Source: JBFIHF01 sp964411125
GTDB taxonomy: Bacteria; Myxococcota_A; Bradymonadia; Bradymonadales; Bradymonadaceae
Length of the DNA stretch: 18,742 nt
Assembly: GCA_964411125.1 (NCBI GenBank)
Contig: CAYPJU010000102.1
Location: forward strand, 1 to 18,742
Direction of reading: 5' to 3'
Shown here piece by piece: positions 6,188 through 13,491 of the stretch (positions are counted from its first letter, which is position 1; each line of letters begins with the position of its first letter). The translations under genes were made by a program, and so were the position numbers. The notes beneath the pieces are model-generated. The model had not been told where the DNA came from. It worked only from the letters and a program-made list of their open reading frames with translations, and did not search any database.

Positions 6188-7201
6188 TCAGTAGATGATG
6201 AGGTCGTCGTCGGTGTTGGCCTTGATCTTGGAGAAGTCCGGCGCGTTCTTCTTTTTACGCTTCTTTTTCTTTTTCTTCTTCTGCTGCTTCTTCTTCTTCT
6301 CGGGCTCTTCACCCTCGGCGACGACGTTGCCGTCCTCGTCGTAGCGACGCATCTGGTCGTCTTTGGGTCGGCCTTCGTTGAAGTCGATGTTGGTCTTTCC
6401 ACCGGAAATCTGGTCCACGATGGCGCTGTTTCCGTCGGTGTCGGAGCTCGTGGCGAGGTCCTGAACGGTGGCAGAGAGTTCTTCTTCGTCTTTGTCGTTA
6501 CCGCCGACGCGTCGCTTCTGGCTCGCGAGACGCTTGAGGGTTTGCCGGTCGGAGAACGCCATGGTGTAGGTGTCGAAGAGCTCTTTCTTGTTCTTCACCG
6601 CGAGCGACGTCTCACGATCCTCCCAGGTGACGAGCGCGAGCTGCTCTTCGCCGCGGATGTCGTCGTACTCTGCCGACGTCGGCCGGCCGTACTTGCGAGC
6701 GGAGACTGCGACGAAGGTCTCGAAGTCGGTGTCGCGAAGGTATGAGCCGTTGTACGCGACGACGAGCTTGTAGAGTCCTCCGTCGACGAAGAAGTAGAAC
6801 CGCTGCGCGACCCGGTCCTTGACGCGGATGAACGACTCGCCGTTGTTCACGGAGAACTCGTCGGCGATGACGCTGACTTCGTAGCCGGTGTCGGTCCCCT
6901 CGAGCTTCGTGTACGACTTGTCCGCAGCCTTGTAGCGAGAGAGCGCTTTCTTACGCGCCTTCTGCAGCAGGACGGGGTCGCGTTTTGCCTTGGCGTCCTC
7001 TTTGGCCTCCGCCATCAACTGGGTCTTCATCTTATCGAGCACTTCGGCCTTCGAATCCCCCCATTCGATTTCGCCGAGGACGGCGGACAAGCCGGTGTTC
7101 TTCTGGTTCGACTTTTTCTTCGCCGAGGCGGTCCCGACGGTCATGAGGGTGAAGCTGAGCATCACCATCATCGTCAGGAGGATTCTTCTCCGTAGCGCCA
7201 T
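6188..7201 (-). CDS. Exported protein of unknown function with poly-lysine C-terminal tail
   Basis: The 337-residue product has a clear signal peptide (MALRRRILLTMMVMLSFTLM, then TVGTASA cleaved before KKK) and no later membrane helix. The middle (about 40-215) looks like a folded alpha/beta domain with aromatic-rich strands such as RVAQRFYFFVDGGLYKLVVA and LALVTWEDRETSLAV. Domains with this W-D-x-T-x-L pattern often sense or bind something in the periplasm, but I cannot name a family. The last ~120 residues are low-complexity: an acidic, Gly-rich stretch, then about 15 near-continuous lysines (KKKKQQKKKKKKKRKKK), then a short acidic end, DDDLIIY. The ribosome binding site AAGGAGA lies 5 bases before the ATG. 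The tail could bind anionic envelope polymers, but that is speculative. Confidence 0.8.
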   Translation of the reverse strand: MALRRRILLTMMVMLSFTLMTVGTASAKKKSNQKNTGLSAVLGEIEWGDSKAEVLDKMKTQLMAEAKEDAKAKRDPVLLQKARKKALSRYKAADKSYTKLEGTDTGYEVSVIADEFSVNNGESFIRVKDRVAQRFYFFVDGGLYKLVVAYNGSYLRDTDFETFVAVSARKYGRPTSAEYDDIRGEEQLALVTWEDRETSLAVKNKKELFDTYTMAFSDRQTLKRLASQKRRVGGNDKDEEELSATVQDLATSSDTDGNSAIVDQISGGKTNIDFNEGRPKDDQMRRYDEDGNVVAEGEEPEKKKKQQKKKKKKKRKKKNAPDFSKIKANTDDDLIIY

Positions 7202-7258
7202 TTCGTCTCCTTATCGAGAGCTGCGCATGCAGCCAGAATGCGGGTTGGGATCGAGCAG

Positions 7259-7287
7259 AGAATAACGGACTGCCCACCAACCCTCAA
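7259..7287 (-). promoter_or_regulatory. Predicted sigma-70-type promoter of the poly-lysine protein gene
   Basis: Read on the minus strand, TTGAGG (7282-7287) and TATTCT (7259-7264) are separated by 17 bp. Each matches four of six consensus bases. Transcription would start about 50 bases upstream of the start codon at 7201, and the leader ends in a strong AAGGAGA ribosome binding site. Support is by pattern only. Confidence 0.4.
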
Positions 7288-7344
7288 CAACATGTACGGA
7301 ACGGTCGGGGCATCATTCAATTCCCGCCTCGCCGCGATCGGGCC

Positions 7345-9021
7345 TCAGCGGTCCGCACAGACCATGTTTGCAAACGAAGTGTCGGGGTTGTCGTCTGCGA
7401 CGACGAAGAGCCCGATCTTGCGCAGACCGTCGACGTCGGCCGTAAAGGCGACGATCCCCTGCCCGTCGACGAGCGCGGGCATGAACCCGAGGTTGCGGAC
7501 GTCGGTCGCGCCGCCGTCGACGATGTCGGCGACGACTTCGACGTCGGCGCTGAAGTTCCACTGCATGACGGCGACTCGATCTCGGTTCGCCCCGAGCACC
7601 ACGAAGATGTAGGGGTAGCCGGTCTCGCCGACGCCGGGGTCGGTCGGCAGGCTGCGGTACGCTCGCATCTCGTGCGCCGCGGCCCCGGCGTCGGCGAAGA
7701 GGAAGTCGCTGCCAGCCGTACGGCCGGGCCGACTCAGGATCAGCCGGCTGTCGACCAGCGCCGCCCAGCCGTAGAGGACCTGCGAGCTCGACGGATCGAT
7801 CTGCGCGCCGCCGATCGCAGGGGAGAGCGAAAGTTCGTAGCCATCGAGGAAAGTGAACCGTTTCGGCTGCGGGTCGACGCCCGGAGCGAGCCTCCAGGTC
7901 GGCAGAGAGTCGACCCTCGCGTACGTGGGAGCGTCGGGGTTCTTGAAGAGAAGATGTGGCTGCAAGCGCCCGTTCTCTTCGCCCAGCGCCATCAATGCGG
8001 GGTAGAGGGCGTGGTCGCGGGTGGCGCCGAAGGCGAGCCGCGGGAAGAAATGTCCGTCCCCCGTGATCGTATCCTCGATACCGGCCCGCAGGTCGAGGCG
8101 CGAGACGCTGGGGATGCCGAGGATGTTGTAGTCGATCGAAAGCGCGGCGAGCCTCTCGTCGCCCGTCGTGGTGGGACCGGAAGCGGCGAGGGCGTACTTG
8201 AACGGGTCGAACGCAATGTTCTGGTTCGCGGTGAGGCGCCCTCGAATCAGAAGGTCGACCTGCCGCACGCCGACCAGCCCCTCACCGTCGAGGACGGACT
8301 GGAACTCACCCCGCGAGCAGCTTCCCTGCGCGTCGGAGCCCGCGACGGTGTAGACGCAAGAGTAGACACCGTCGGACGTGGTGATCTGCGTGTCGAAGAC
8401 GACGCCTCCGTCGGCGCGGGCTTCGCGAGAGAGGAGCCAGATGTCGCCGACTTCGGTCCCCGCAGGCACCGTCGTGGTGGCCGAGTACGTCTCCGCGATG
8501 CTGGGCGCCGCGCCGAGGACCGGGATTCCGCCGACGACCACTTCGAGGGTCGTACCGTCGACGCTCGCCCACGCGACGGAGGCTTCGTAGGAGGGAGCGT
8601 CGGCGTCGTTGCCAACTGCGGACGGTGAGGAGGAGGCGGTGACGACGGCATCGCCCGGGATCGTGCCGAGGTCGGGGTCGTTTGCCTCGAGCCAGAGGAC
8701 GGGGTTGGGTAGGCAGTTGATTCGCTCCGTCGTCGCCTCGGAGAGGACCGGCATGCGTCCCATGTCGTCCGAGGCTTGCATGTCGTCCGCCGGGCCGCCA
8801 TCCGGGTCCGGGTTGCCCGCGTCCGGGTCGCCGGCGGCGTCGGACCCTGGCATGGAGCCGGTGTCGCCCGATGCATCGGAGGCGGCGCCGAGGTCGGTCT
8901 CCATCCCGTTGTTGGAGACACCGTTGTTCGAAGAGGTGGTCCCTCCCTTTCCGCCGCCGAAGACACATCCAGCCAGCAGGAGGGACGACGCGACGAGGCC
9001 CGGAGCTACGCGTTTCAACAT
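7345..9021 (-). CDS. Large lipoprotein of unknown function with Asn/Gly/Asp-rich linker (558 aa)
   Basis: I start at the ATG at 9019-9021, giving MLKRVAPGLVASSLLLAGC, a signal peptide with lipobox Cys19. The frame stays open upstream, but that part overlaps the terminator and the 3' end of pnp. After the lipid anchor comes a flexible linker (about residues 20-90) made of SNNGVSNNG and runs rich in Asp, Gly, Ala and Pro. A beta-rich domain without recognisable catalytic motifs follows, containing repeated short strands and phrases such as SRLDLRAGIEDTITGDGHFF and VLGANRDRVAVMQWNFSADV. The linker style is common in lipoproteins of Bradymonadia-like genomes. A surface-exposed, possibly beta-propeller-like role is an inference. 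It is followed on the same strand by the poly-lysine exported protein, which has its own predicted promoter. Confidence 0.78.
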   Translation of the reverse strand: MLKRVAPGLVASSLLLAGCVFGGGKGGTTSSNNGVSNNGMETDLGAASDASGDTGSMPGSDAAGDPDAGNPDPDGGPADDMQASDDMGRMPVLSEATTERINCLPNPVLWLEANDPDLGTIPGDAVVTASSSPSAVGNDADAPSYEASVAWASVDGTTLEVVVGGIPVLGAAPSIAETYSATTTVPAGTEVGDIWLLSREARADGGVVFDTQITTSDGVYSCVYTVAGSDAQGSCSRGEFQSVLDGEGLVGVRQVDLLIRGRLTANQNIAFDPFKYALAASGPTTTGDERLAALSIDYNILGIPSVSRLDLRAGIEDTITGDGHFFPRLAFGATRDHALYPALMALGEENGRLQPHLLFKNPDAPTYARVDSLPTWRLAPGVDPQPKRFTFLDGYELSLSPAIGGAQIDPSSSQVLYGWAALVDSRLILSRPGRTAGSDFLFADAGAAAHEMRAYRSLPTDPGVGETGYPYIFVVLGANRDRVAVMQWNFSADVEVVADIVDGGATDVRNLGFMPALVDGQGIVAFTADVDGLRKIGLFVVADDNPDTSFANMVCADR

Positions 9022-9081
9022 TGGCTTGTCCCAAAAGTGATGCCCCGAGTTTCCCAGAGGCGCGGCCGCAGCGCAAATGCA

Positions 9082-9112
9082 ACGAGGGCCGGGGGAAAAC
9101 CCCGGCCCTCGT
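9082..9112 (-). terminator. Intrinsic terminator-like hairpin after pnp
   Basis: A perfect 13-bp inverted repeat (9082-9094 with 9100-9112; core GAGGGCCGGGG) encloses the 5-base loop GAAAA. It begins 27 bp after the pnp stop codon on the minus strand. The following tract, GTTGCATTTG, is only modestly T-rich, so termination may be incomplete. The hairpin would also protect the pnp mRNA 3' end. It lies between pnp and the lipoprotein start at 9021. Confidence 0.7.
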
Positions 9113-9139
9113 GGAACTGTCGAGCGTGATGCTTCGAGA

Positions 9140-11233
9140 TTACTCTTCGCCACCCTGCTCTTCGAGCGCGGCGCGACGCGAGAGACGGATCTTCCCGCTG
9201 CGGTCGATCTCGAGAACTTTGACGAGCACTTCGTCACCTTCCTGCAGGACGTCTTCGACCTTGTCGACCCGACCTTCGGTCAGTTCGCTGATGTGGCAGA
9301 GGCCGTCGGTCCCGGGGAGGATCTCGATGAACGCACCGAAATCGACGATCTTGCGGACCGTCCCCATGTAGGTCTCGCCGACCTCGGGAGTCGCAGTGAG
9401 GCCTTCGATGATCTCGATTGCCTGCTGCGCGGCGGTCGCATCGGTGGAGGAAATTGCGACCGTCCCGTCGTCGGTGATGTTGATGGACGTGCCGGTGGCT
9501 TCCTGGATTCCGCGGATGGTCGATCCTCCGGAGCCGATGACGGCACCGATGGAGGACGGCGGAATCTTGATGCTGACGATCCGCGGAGCGTGCGGAGCGA
9601 GCTCCTGGCGCGCCTCGGCGAGGACCTCGTTCATCTTGCCGAGGATGTGATCACGCCCGCGCTTGGCTTGAAGCAGCGCGTTGGTCATCGTCTCGCGGGT
9701 GATGCCTTCGATTTTGGTGTCGAGCTGGAATGCGGTGATGCCTTCCGACGTACCGACGACCTTGAAGTCCATGTCACCGACGTGGTCTTCGTCGCCGAGG
9801 ATGTCGCTGAGGATCTTGAAGCGCTTTCCGTCCGAGACGAGTCCCATCGCGATACCTGCGACGGGACGTGCGATCGGGACGCCGGCGTCCATCATGGCGA
9901 GGCTGCCGCCGCAGACCGACGCCATGGAGCTCGAGCCGTTGGACTCGAGGACGTCACTGACGACGCGGACGGTGTACGGGAACTCCTTGTGGAGGACCGG
10001 CAGGACCGCCTGCAGACCGCGCTCGGCGAGGTAGCCGTGGCCGAGCTCGCGGCGCTTCGTGCCGCCGAGTCGTCCGGTTTCCCCGACGCAGAACGGCGGG
10101 AAGTTGTAGTGGAGCATGAAGGGACGCGAGACGTCGCCTTCCATGGTGTCCATGCGCTGGGCGTCCTTCTCGTTGCCGAGCGTGCAGGTGACGAGCGCCT
10201 GCGTCTCACCGCGGGTGAAGAGCGCGGAACCGTGGGCGCGTTGGACGAGCCCGACCTCGATGGTGATCTCGCGCACGTCTTCGAGACCGCGGCCGTCGAG
10301 GCGCTTGTCGGTGTCGAGGATCATGTTGCGGATCGTGTCCTTCTTCAGCTTGCCGACGGCGTCCTTGAGTTCGTCTTCGGCGTCCGGGTACTTGTCGGCG
10401 AACGCTTCGACGATCTCCTTCTTGAGGAGGTCGAGGGACGTGTATCGATCGAGCTTGACCGGAATGGTGACCGACTCGGTCATCTTCTTCTGGAACTTCT
10501 TCGCGATCGCTCCGAGCATGTCGGTGTCGACCTTCTGCTCTTCGACCTCGATCTTCTTCTTCCCGACGGCTTCGGCGAGGCGAAGCTGCAGGTCGAGGAC
10601 GTCACGGACGGCTTTCTGACCGAACTCGAGCGCGTCGACCATGATGTCTTCGGGGACTTCCTCGGCGAGTCCCTCGACCATGACGATCGCTTTGGGGGTG
10701 ACGGCCATGATGATGTCGAGCTCGGACTTCTCGCGCTGCTCGAACGTCGGGTTGGCGATGAACTCGCCGTCGACGCGGCCGACGCGGACGCCGGCGACGG
10801 GGCCGTTCCACGGGATGTCGCTGAGCATGAGGGCCGCGGAGCAGCCGGTGATGCTGAGGACGTCGGTGTCGTTGACCTGGTCGGCCGAGAGGACCCACGC
10901 GATGAGCTGGGTCTCGTTCTTGAAGCTGTCCGGGAACAGCGGGCGCGAGGGGCGGTCGATGAGACGCGACGTGAGGGTCGCCTTGTCGCCGGGGCGACCT
11001 TCGCGGCGGAGGTAGCCACCCGGGATCTGGCCCGCGGCCCAGTGATTTTCGACGTAATCGCACGTCAGCGGGAAGAACGGCAGCGGGCGGAGACCGCCGG
11101 CCGTAGCGGTGCAGAGCACCTGAGACTGGCCGTACTCGATGACGACCGAGCCGCCTGCCTGTCGAGCCATGCGGCCGGTTTCGATGATGATTTCCTGGTC
11201 GCCGAGTTTGGCGCCTTCACGGATGATTGCCAT
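9140..11233 (-). CDS. pnp: Polyribonucleotide nucleotidyltransferase (PNPase)
   Basis: The 697-residue product is the normal length for bacterial PNPase. It degrades RNA 3'-to-5' using phosphate and forms a trimer in the cytoplasm, often with RNase E in the degradosome. In order, it shows a first RNase PH domain (from about residue 15, with FFPLTCDYVENHWAAGQIPG), an alpha-helical linker domain (about 240-320), and a second catalytic RNase PH domain. The second domain contains GDMDFKVVGTSEGITAFQLD, which holds the conserved active-site Asp residues. A KH domain with the GxxG-type loop VIGSGG follows, then a C-terminal S1 domain (GTVRKIVDFGAFIEILPG). The ribosome binding sequence AAAGGA lies upstream of the ATG. 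The gene follows rpsO, as in most bacteria, with a 340-bp gap that contains a terminator and a hairpin leader. Both are described separately. Confidence 0.98.
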   Translation of the reverse strand: MAIIREGAKLGDQEIIIETGRMARQAGGSVVIEYGQSQVLCTATAGGLRPLPFFPLTCDYVENHWAAGQIPGGYLRREGRPGDKATLTSRLIDRPSRPLFPDSFKNETQLIAWVLSADQVNDTDVLSITGCSAALMLSDIPWNGPVAGVRVGRVDGEFIANPTFEQREKSELDIIMAVTPKAIVMVEGLAEEVPEDIMVDALEFGQKAVRDVLDLQLRLAEAVGKKKIEVEEQKVDTDMLGAIAKKFQKKMTESVTIPVKLDRYTSLDLLKKEIVEAFADKYPDAEDELKDAVGKLKKDTIRNMILDTDKRLDGRGLEDVREITIEVGLVQRAHGSALFTRGETQALVTCTLGNEKDAQRMDTMEGDVSRPFMLHYNFPPFCVGETGRLGGTKRRELGHGYLAERGLQAVLPVLHKEFPYTVRVVSDVLESNGSSSMASVCGGSLAMMDAGVPIARPVAGIAMGLVSDGKRFKILSDILGDEDHVGDMDFKVVGTSEGITAFQLDTKIEGITRETMTNALLQAKRGRDHILGKMNEVLAEARQELAPHAPRIVSIKIPPSSIGAVIGSGGSTIRGIQEATGTSINITDDGTVAISSTDATAAQQAIEIIEGLTATPEVGETYMGTVRKIVDFGAFIEILPGTDGLCHISELTEGRVDKVEDVLQEGDEVLVKVLEIDRSGKIRLSRRAALEEQGGEE

Positions 11234-11536
11234 GTTCGAATCCTTTCAATGCAGTTCGCGAGCGGCGTCATCGCCAGCCCGCAGTTGGTCTTGGATGGTG
11301 GAATGCGACCGTGGCTGCGCATACTTCGCAGCCGCGTGACGGTCGTCCACCGTGATCGAGATTTGTGGGGAGTTTCGATGAGAGCGTCGCCTATCGACGC
11401 CCATCGGGAGGAATGGCTTCGTTCGGGCCACGAACCGGGCTCATGGCACCAACAAAGACATCCTACCGTACTCAACCTTCCATCGGCTCCCGTTGTCAGT
11501 CAGTCAGTGGTTCTGGGCCTCCTTTCGGTCGGTGGG
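11234..11536 (-). other. rpsO-pnp intergenic region, untranslated leader of pnp
   Basis: These ~300 bases between the rpsO terminator and the pnp start hold no convincing coding frame. Short frames on both strands have no good start or known motif. It contains a 3.5-copy GTCA microrepeat (11495-11508), a small GCGTCG/CGACGC hairpin near 11388-11404, and a longer hairpin at 11306-11345 that is listed separately. I could not find a convincing -35/-10 pair for pnp, so pnp may be expressed by read-through of the rpsO terminator or from an atypical promoter. Confidence 0.6.
11306..11345 (-). promoter_or_regulatory. Two-part hairpin in the pnp leader, possible RNase III/PNPase autoregulation site
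   Basis: On the minus-strand RNA, CGACCGT (11345-11339) pairs with ACGGTCG (11312-11306), and GGCTGCG (11333-11327) pairs with CGCAGCC (11319-11313). Both are perfect 7-bp stems. A 5-base bulge (CACGC) interrupts the 5' side only, and the loop is AAGTATG. In E. coli a leader hairpin in the same genetic position is cut by RNase III, which lets PNPase repress its own mRNA. The sequence is not conserved with E. coli as far as I can see, so this is an analogy based on position and shape. It ends 72 bases before the pnp start codon. Confidence 0.55.
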
Positions 11537-11568
11537 AAAAACGGAAAAGGCACCCCGAGGGGTGCCTT
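11537..11568 (-). terminator. Intrinsic terminator after rpsO
   Basis: A perfect 10-bp stem, AAGGCACCCC (11547-11556) with GGGGTGCCTT (11559-11568), is nearly closed by a GA loop (in practice probably a 4-base loop). On the minus strand it is followed by TTTTCCGTTTTT (11537-11548, the first bases belonging to the stem). It lies 6 bp beyond the rpsO stop codon. It would separate rpsO from pnp transcripts and could be partial so that pnp is also read. Confidence 0.92.
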
Positions 11569-11574
11569 CGTGCG

Positions 11575-11844
11575 TCACTTACGAAGTCCGAGGGCCTGGA
11601 TGAGCTCCCGGTAGCGCGGTACGTCTTTGTTTCGCAGGTACGCGAGAAGACGACGGCGACGACCGACCAGCTTCAGCAGGCCACGGCGCGAGTGATGGTC
11701 GTGTTTGTGCGACTGAAAGTGTTCCTGCAGCTGGTTGATCCGCTCGGTGAGGAGCGCGATCTGTACCTCGGGGCTGCCGGTGTCGTTGTCGCCACGGCCG
11801 AACTGATCGATGATTTCTTGCTTCTTGTCCGAGTGCAAAGCCAT
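11575..11844 (-). CDS. rpsO: 30S ribosomal protein S15
   Basis: The 89-residue product has the standard S15 length and sequence features: DTGSPEVQIALLTERINQL, then HKHDHHSRRGLLKLVGRRRR, and the C-terminal LLAYLRNKD followed by YRELIQALGLRK. S15 is a primary binding protein of 16S rRNA that organises the central domain of the 30S subunit. It begins at the ATG at 11842-11844 behind an ideal AAGGAG (11852-11857) with 7-base spacing. It forms the conserved rpsO-pnp gene pair with the downstream pnp. Its promoter, 5' leader and terminator are all visible. The leader can fold over the ribosome binding site, which suggests feedback by S15 as known in other bacteria. Confidence 0.98.
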   Translation of the reverse strand: MALHSDKKQEIIDQFGRGDNDTGSPEVQIALLTERINQLQEHFQSHKHDHHSRRGLLKLVGRRRRLLAYLRNKDVPRYRELIQALGLRK

Positions 11845-11917
11845 GGGGTTTCTCCTTGGGAATCAATAACTTCAATGCCGGAAACCCACCCATGGAGAGA
11901 AACCGGCGCTCGTTGGA
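11845..11917 (-). promoter_or_regulatory. rpsO 5' leader, putative S15 autoregulatory pseudoknot
   Basis: On the minus-strand RNA, GCCGG (11907-11903) pairs with CCGGC (11881-11877) to form a 5-bp hairpin with a 21-base loop. The loop carries GGGTTT (11887-11882), which is complementary to AAACCC (11851-11846), the spacer between the Shine-Dalgarno sequence and the start codon. Pairing would make a pseudoknot over the initiation site. A competing 8-bp pairing, GGTTTCTC (11904-11897) with GAGAAACC (11854-11847), also covers part of the Shine-Dalgarno sequence. S15 represses its own translation through leader structures in several phyla. Whether S15 binds here is untested. Confidence 0.5.
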
Positions 11918-11924
11918 CGGCGGC

Positions 11925-11953
11925 ACCCTAACCATGGAGCTTCGCAGAGTCAA
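11925..11953 (-). promoter_or_regulatory. Sigma-70-type promoter of rpsO
   Basis: TTGACT (11948-11953) matches five of six -35 bases and is separated by exactly 17 bp from TAGGGT (11925-11930), a fair -10 element with T, A and final T conserved. Transcription would start near 11917, giving a leader of about 73 bases before the rpsO start codon. Position and quality make this the clearest promoter in the window. Confidence 0.7.
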
Positions 11954-12174
11954 GATGGCGCTCTGTGCGCTGCCCGCGTGAGCTGTGCGAGCGCCGCACG
12001 CTCACGCGTGCGGTGACCGGCGCGCTGCGCGGGCACGCCGGCTAACGCCGGCAAAGGTCGTGGCGCGACCAGCTTGCGTGAGGTGAGTAGTTGCCGGCAC
12101 CGCCGAATGACACTGCCCCCGTGAGCGGGCGTGCGACGGGGAGCGTCGCCGTAGCCCCGGGCGGGAGCCGGCGT
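11954..12174. other. GC-rich structured intergenic region, no gene identified
   Basis: This ~220-bp gap between the rpsO promoter and the DHH-CBS stop codon has no credible coding frame, but it is full of inverted repeats. They include CCGCACGC/GCGTGCGG (11994-12001/12006-12013), CCGGCG/CGCCGG (12017-12022/12036-12041), GCCGGC-TAAC-GCCGGC (12037-12052) and GGTCG/CGACC (12056-12060/12066-12070). CTCACGC (12001-12007) with GCGTGAG (12076-12082) could close a multi-branched structure. None has a T-tract that would mark an intrinsic terminator for the minus-strand DHH-CBS gene. It does not match conserved SRP RNA, tmRNA or RNase P motifs that I know. A repeat-family element or an unrecognised small RNA are both possible. 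Confidence 0.5.
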
Positions 12175-13491
12175 TCACGGATGTTGAAGGTCGGAGTCGT
12201 CGCGCGCCTTCATGTAGAGCTGGCGGATGAGATCGGTGCGGGTGACGATCCCGACGAGCTCGCCGTCGCGCGTGACCGGCATCCGTCCGATGTCCGCCTC
12301 GGTCATCATCTCGAGGACGTCTTCGATCGGTTCTGCGGCGTCGGTGGTGGCGACCTCGTGGGACATGTGGCTCCCGACAGGCAGGTGGAGGTTGTCGCCT
12401 TTCCGCGCCTTCTCCACGTCCCTTCGCGAGAGAACGCCGACGAGCTCACCGTCGCGCTCGACGGGCGCGCCGGAGACGTTCCATTCGGCGAGGCGCTCGC
12501 CCGCTTCTCCGAGCGGCTGGTCATGCTGCAGAAACCGTATCGGGGTCGTCATGATCGACTCGACGCGGATCGGTTCGAGCGGTGTAGAGCGAAGCAGACT
12601 CTCGAGCCGATCCACTACGGGCTGCAGCGTCTCGCCCTTGAGCGTGGCGGCGCCCGCGCCGCGGTGCCCTCCTCCGCCGAACTCTTGCAGAATTGCCCCC
12701 ACGTCGACATAGGAGATGCGGCTCCGCCCGATGATCTGGACGCGGTTGTTCCGTTCGAACTCCATGACGGCGAAGATCGCGTCGTGGCCGGAGAGTTCCA
12801 TCACCTGTTGGACGGGAGGGGCGGCGCCGCGCACCGTCTTCTCGAGTTTTGCCGTGGCGAGCGCGATCTCGACATGGTCGACGCTCACCTCGCGACACGT
12901 GTCGAGCAACCGGACCAGCAGCTTCGACTGGTCGGCGGTCATCGCGTGGCGCAGGTAGCGATTCACGACCCGGAGGCTGGCGCCGCGGCGGAGGAGAAAA
13001 GCGGCGGCATCGACGTCCCGGGGTCGTACCGTCCCGTAGGACAGCCGGCCGGTGTCCGAATAGAGCCCGAGCAGGTAGAGCGTCGCCTCGTCGGAGTCGA
13101 TCGTCATCCCGCGCTCCCGCAATTGCTCGACGAGCAACGTGATGCACGCGCCGACCGGCTCGACGTTCACTTCGCTCGCGGGGACGTCCCACTCGCTGTC
13201 GGGGTGGTGGTCCCAGACCCGCACCAGGGGCTCGGCGTCGAGGATGTGGTGGACCGATGCTACCCGGCGCCGATCGCGAACGTCGACGAGGATGAGCTCC
13301 TCCACCTCGCCCGGATCGATGTCGGACGGGGCGGTGAGTGGAAAGCGATCCTTGTGCAGCGCGAGGAAGCGTTGGACGGGCGGGCTGTTGCTGTTGCCCC
13401 CCAACGGCACGGCATCGTAGAGCCGAGCGGCGGCGACCAGGCACGCGAGCGCGTCCAGATCGGCGTTTGTGTGACCGGCGACGACCTTCAT
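12175..13491 (-). CDS. DHH-family phosphoesterase with two CBS domains
   Basis: I use the ATG at 13489-13491 (438 residues) because it overlaps the upstream gene's stop as ATGA (13488-13491). A start 27 bases earlier is possible. The DHH motifs are in order: GHTNADLDALAC (Asp11, Asp13), LVDVRD (Asp70), WDHHPD (Asp94-His95-His96) and YSDTGRLSYG (Asp146). A DHHA1 GGGGHRGAGAA substrate-binding loop follows. These motifs bind two metal ions and hydrolyse phosphodiesters, as in RecJ and nanoRNase/pAp phosphatase. Two CBS domains (about 315-375 and 380-435, with GAPVERDGELVGVLSRRDV and GRMPVTRDGELVGIVTRTDL) probably sense an adenosyl ligand. Many delta-type bacteria have the same DHH-CBS-CBS array fused to a CCA-adding/poly(A) polymerase domain, which is missing here. 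Confidence 0.9.
   Translation of the reverse strand: MKVVAGHTNADLDALACLVAAARLYDAVPLGGNSNSPPVQRFLALHKDRFPLTAPSDIDPGEVEELILVDVRDRRRVASVHHILDAEPLVRVWDHHPDSEWDVPASEVNVEPVGACITLLVEQLRERGMTIDSDEATLYLLGLYSDTGRLSYGTVRPRDVDAAAFLLRRGASLRVVNRYLRHAMTADQSKLLVRLLDTCREVSVDHVEIALATAKLEKTVRGAAPPVQQVMELSGHDAIFAVMEFERNNRVQIIGRSRISYVDVGAILQEFGGGGHRGAGAATLKGETLQPVVDRLESLLRSTPLEPIRVESIMTTPIRFLQHDQPLGEAGERLAEWNVSGAPVERDGELVGVLSRRDVEKARKGDNLHLPVGSHMSHEVATTDAAEPIEDVLEMMTEADIGRMPVTRDGELVGIVTRTDLIRQLYMKARDDSDLQHP

Noticed and set aside
6240..6300. Poly-lysine coding run as a frameshift or sequencing artefact
   Set aside because: The frame stays open through it and ends in a sensible acidic tail with a stop just before a terminator. 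An artefact cannot be fully excluded from one sequence.
11495..11508. GTCA microrepeat (3.5 copies) as a regulatory repeat or CRISPR remnant
   Set aside because: Too short and without spacers; it is probably chance or slippage.
9077..11614. An 845-residue open frame on the plus strand
   Set aside because: It is antisense to the complete, confidently identified pnp gene and has low-complexity Asp/Glu/Arg/Val composition typical of a high-GC mirror frame.
11954..12174. RNase P RNA, SRP RNA or tmRNA in the structured gap
   Set aside because: None of the conserved core sequences of these RNAs that I know can be found there on either strand.
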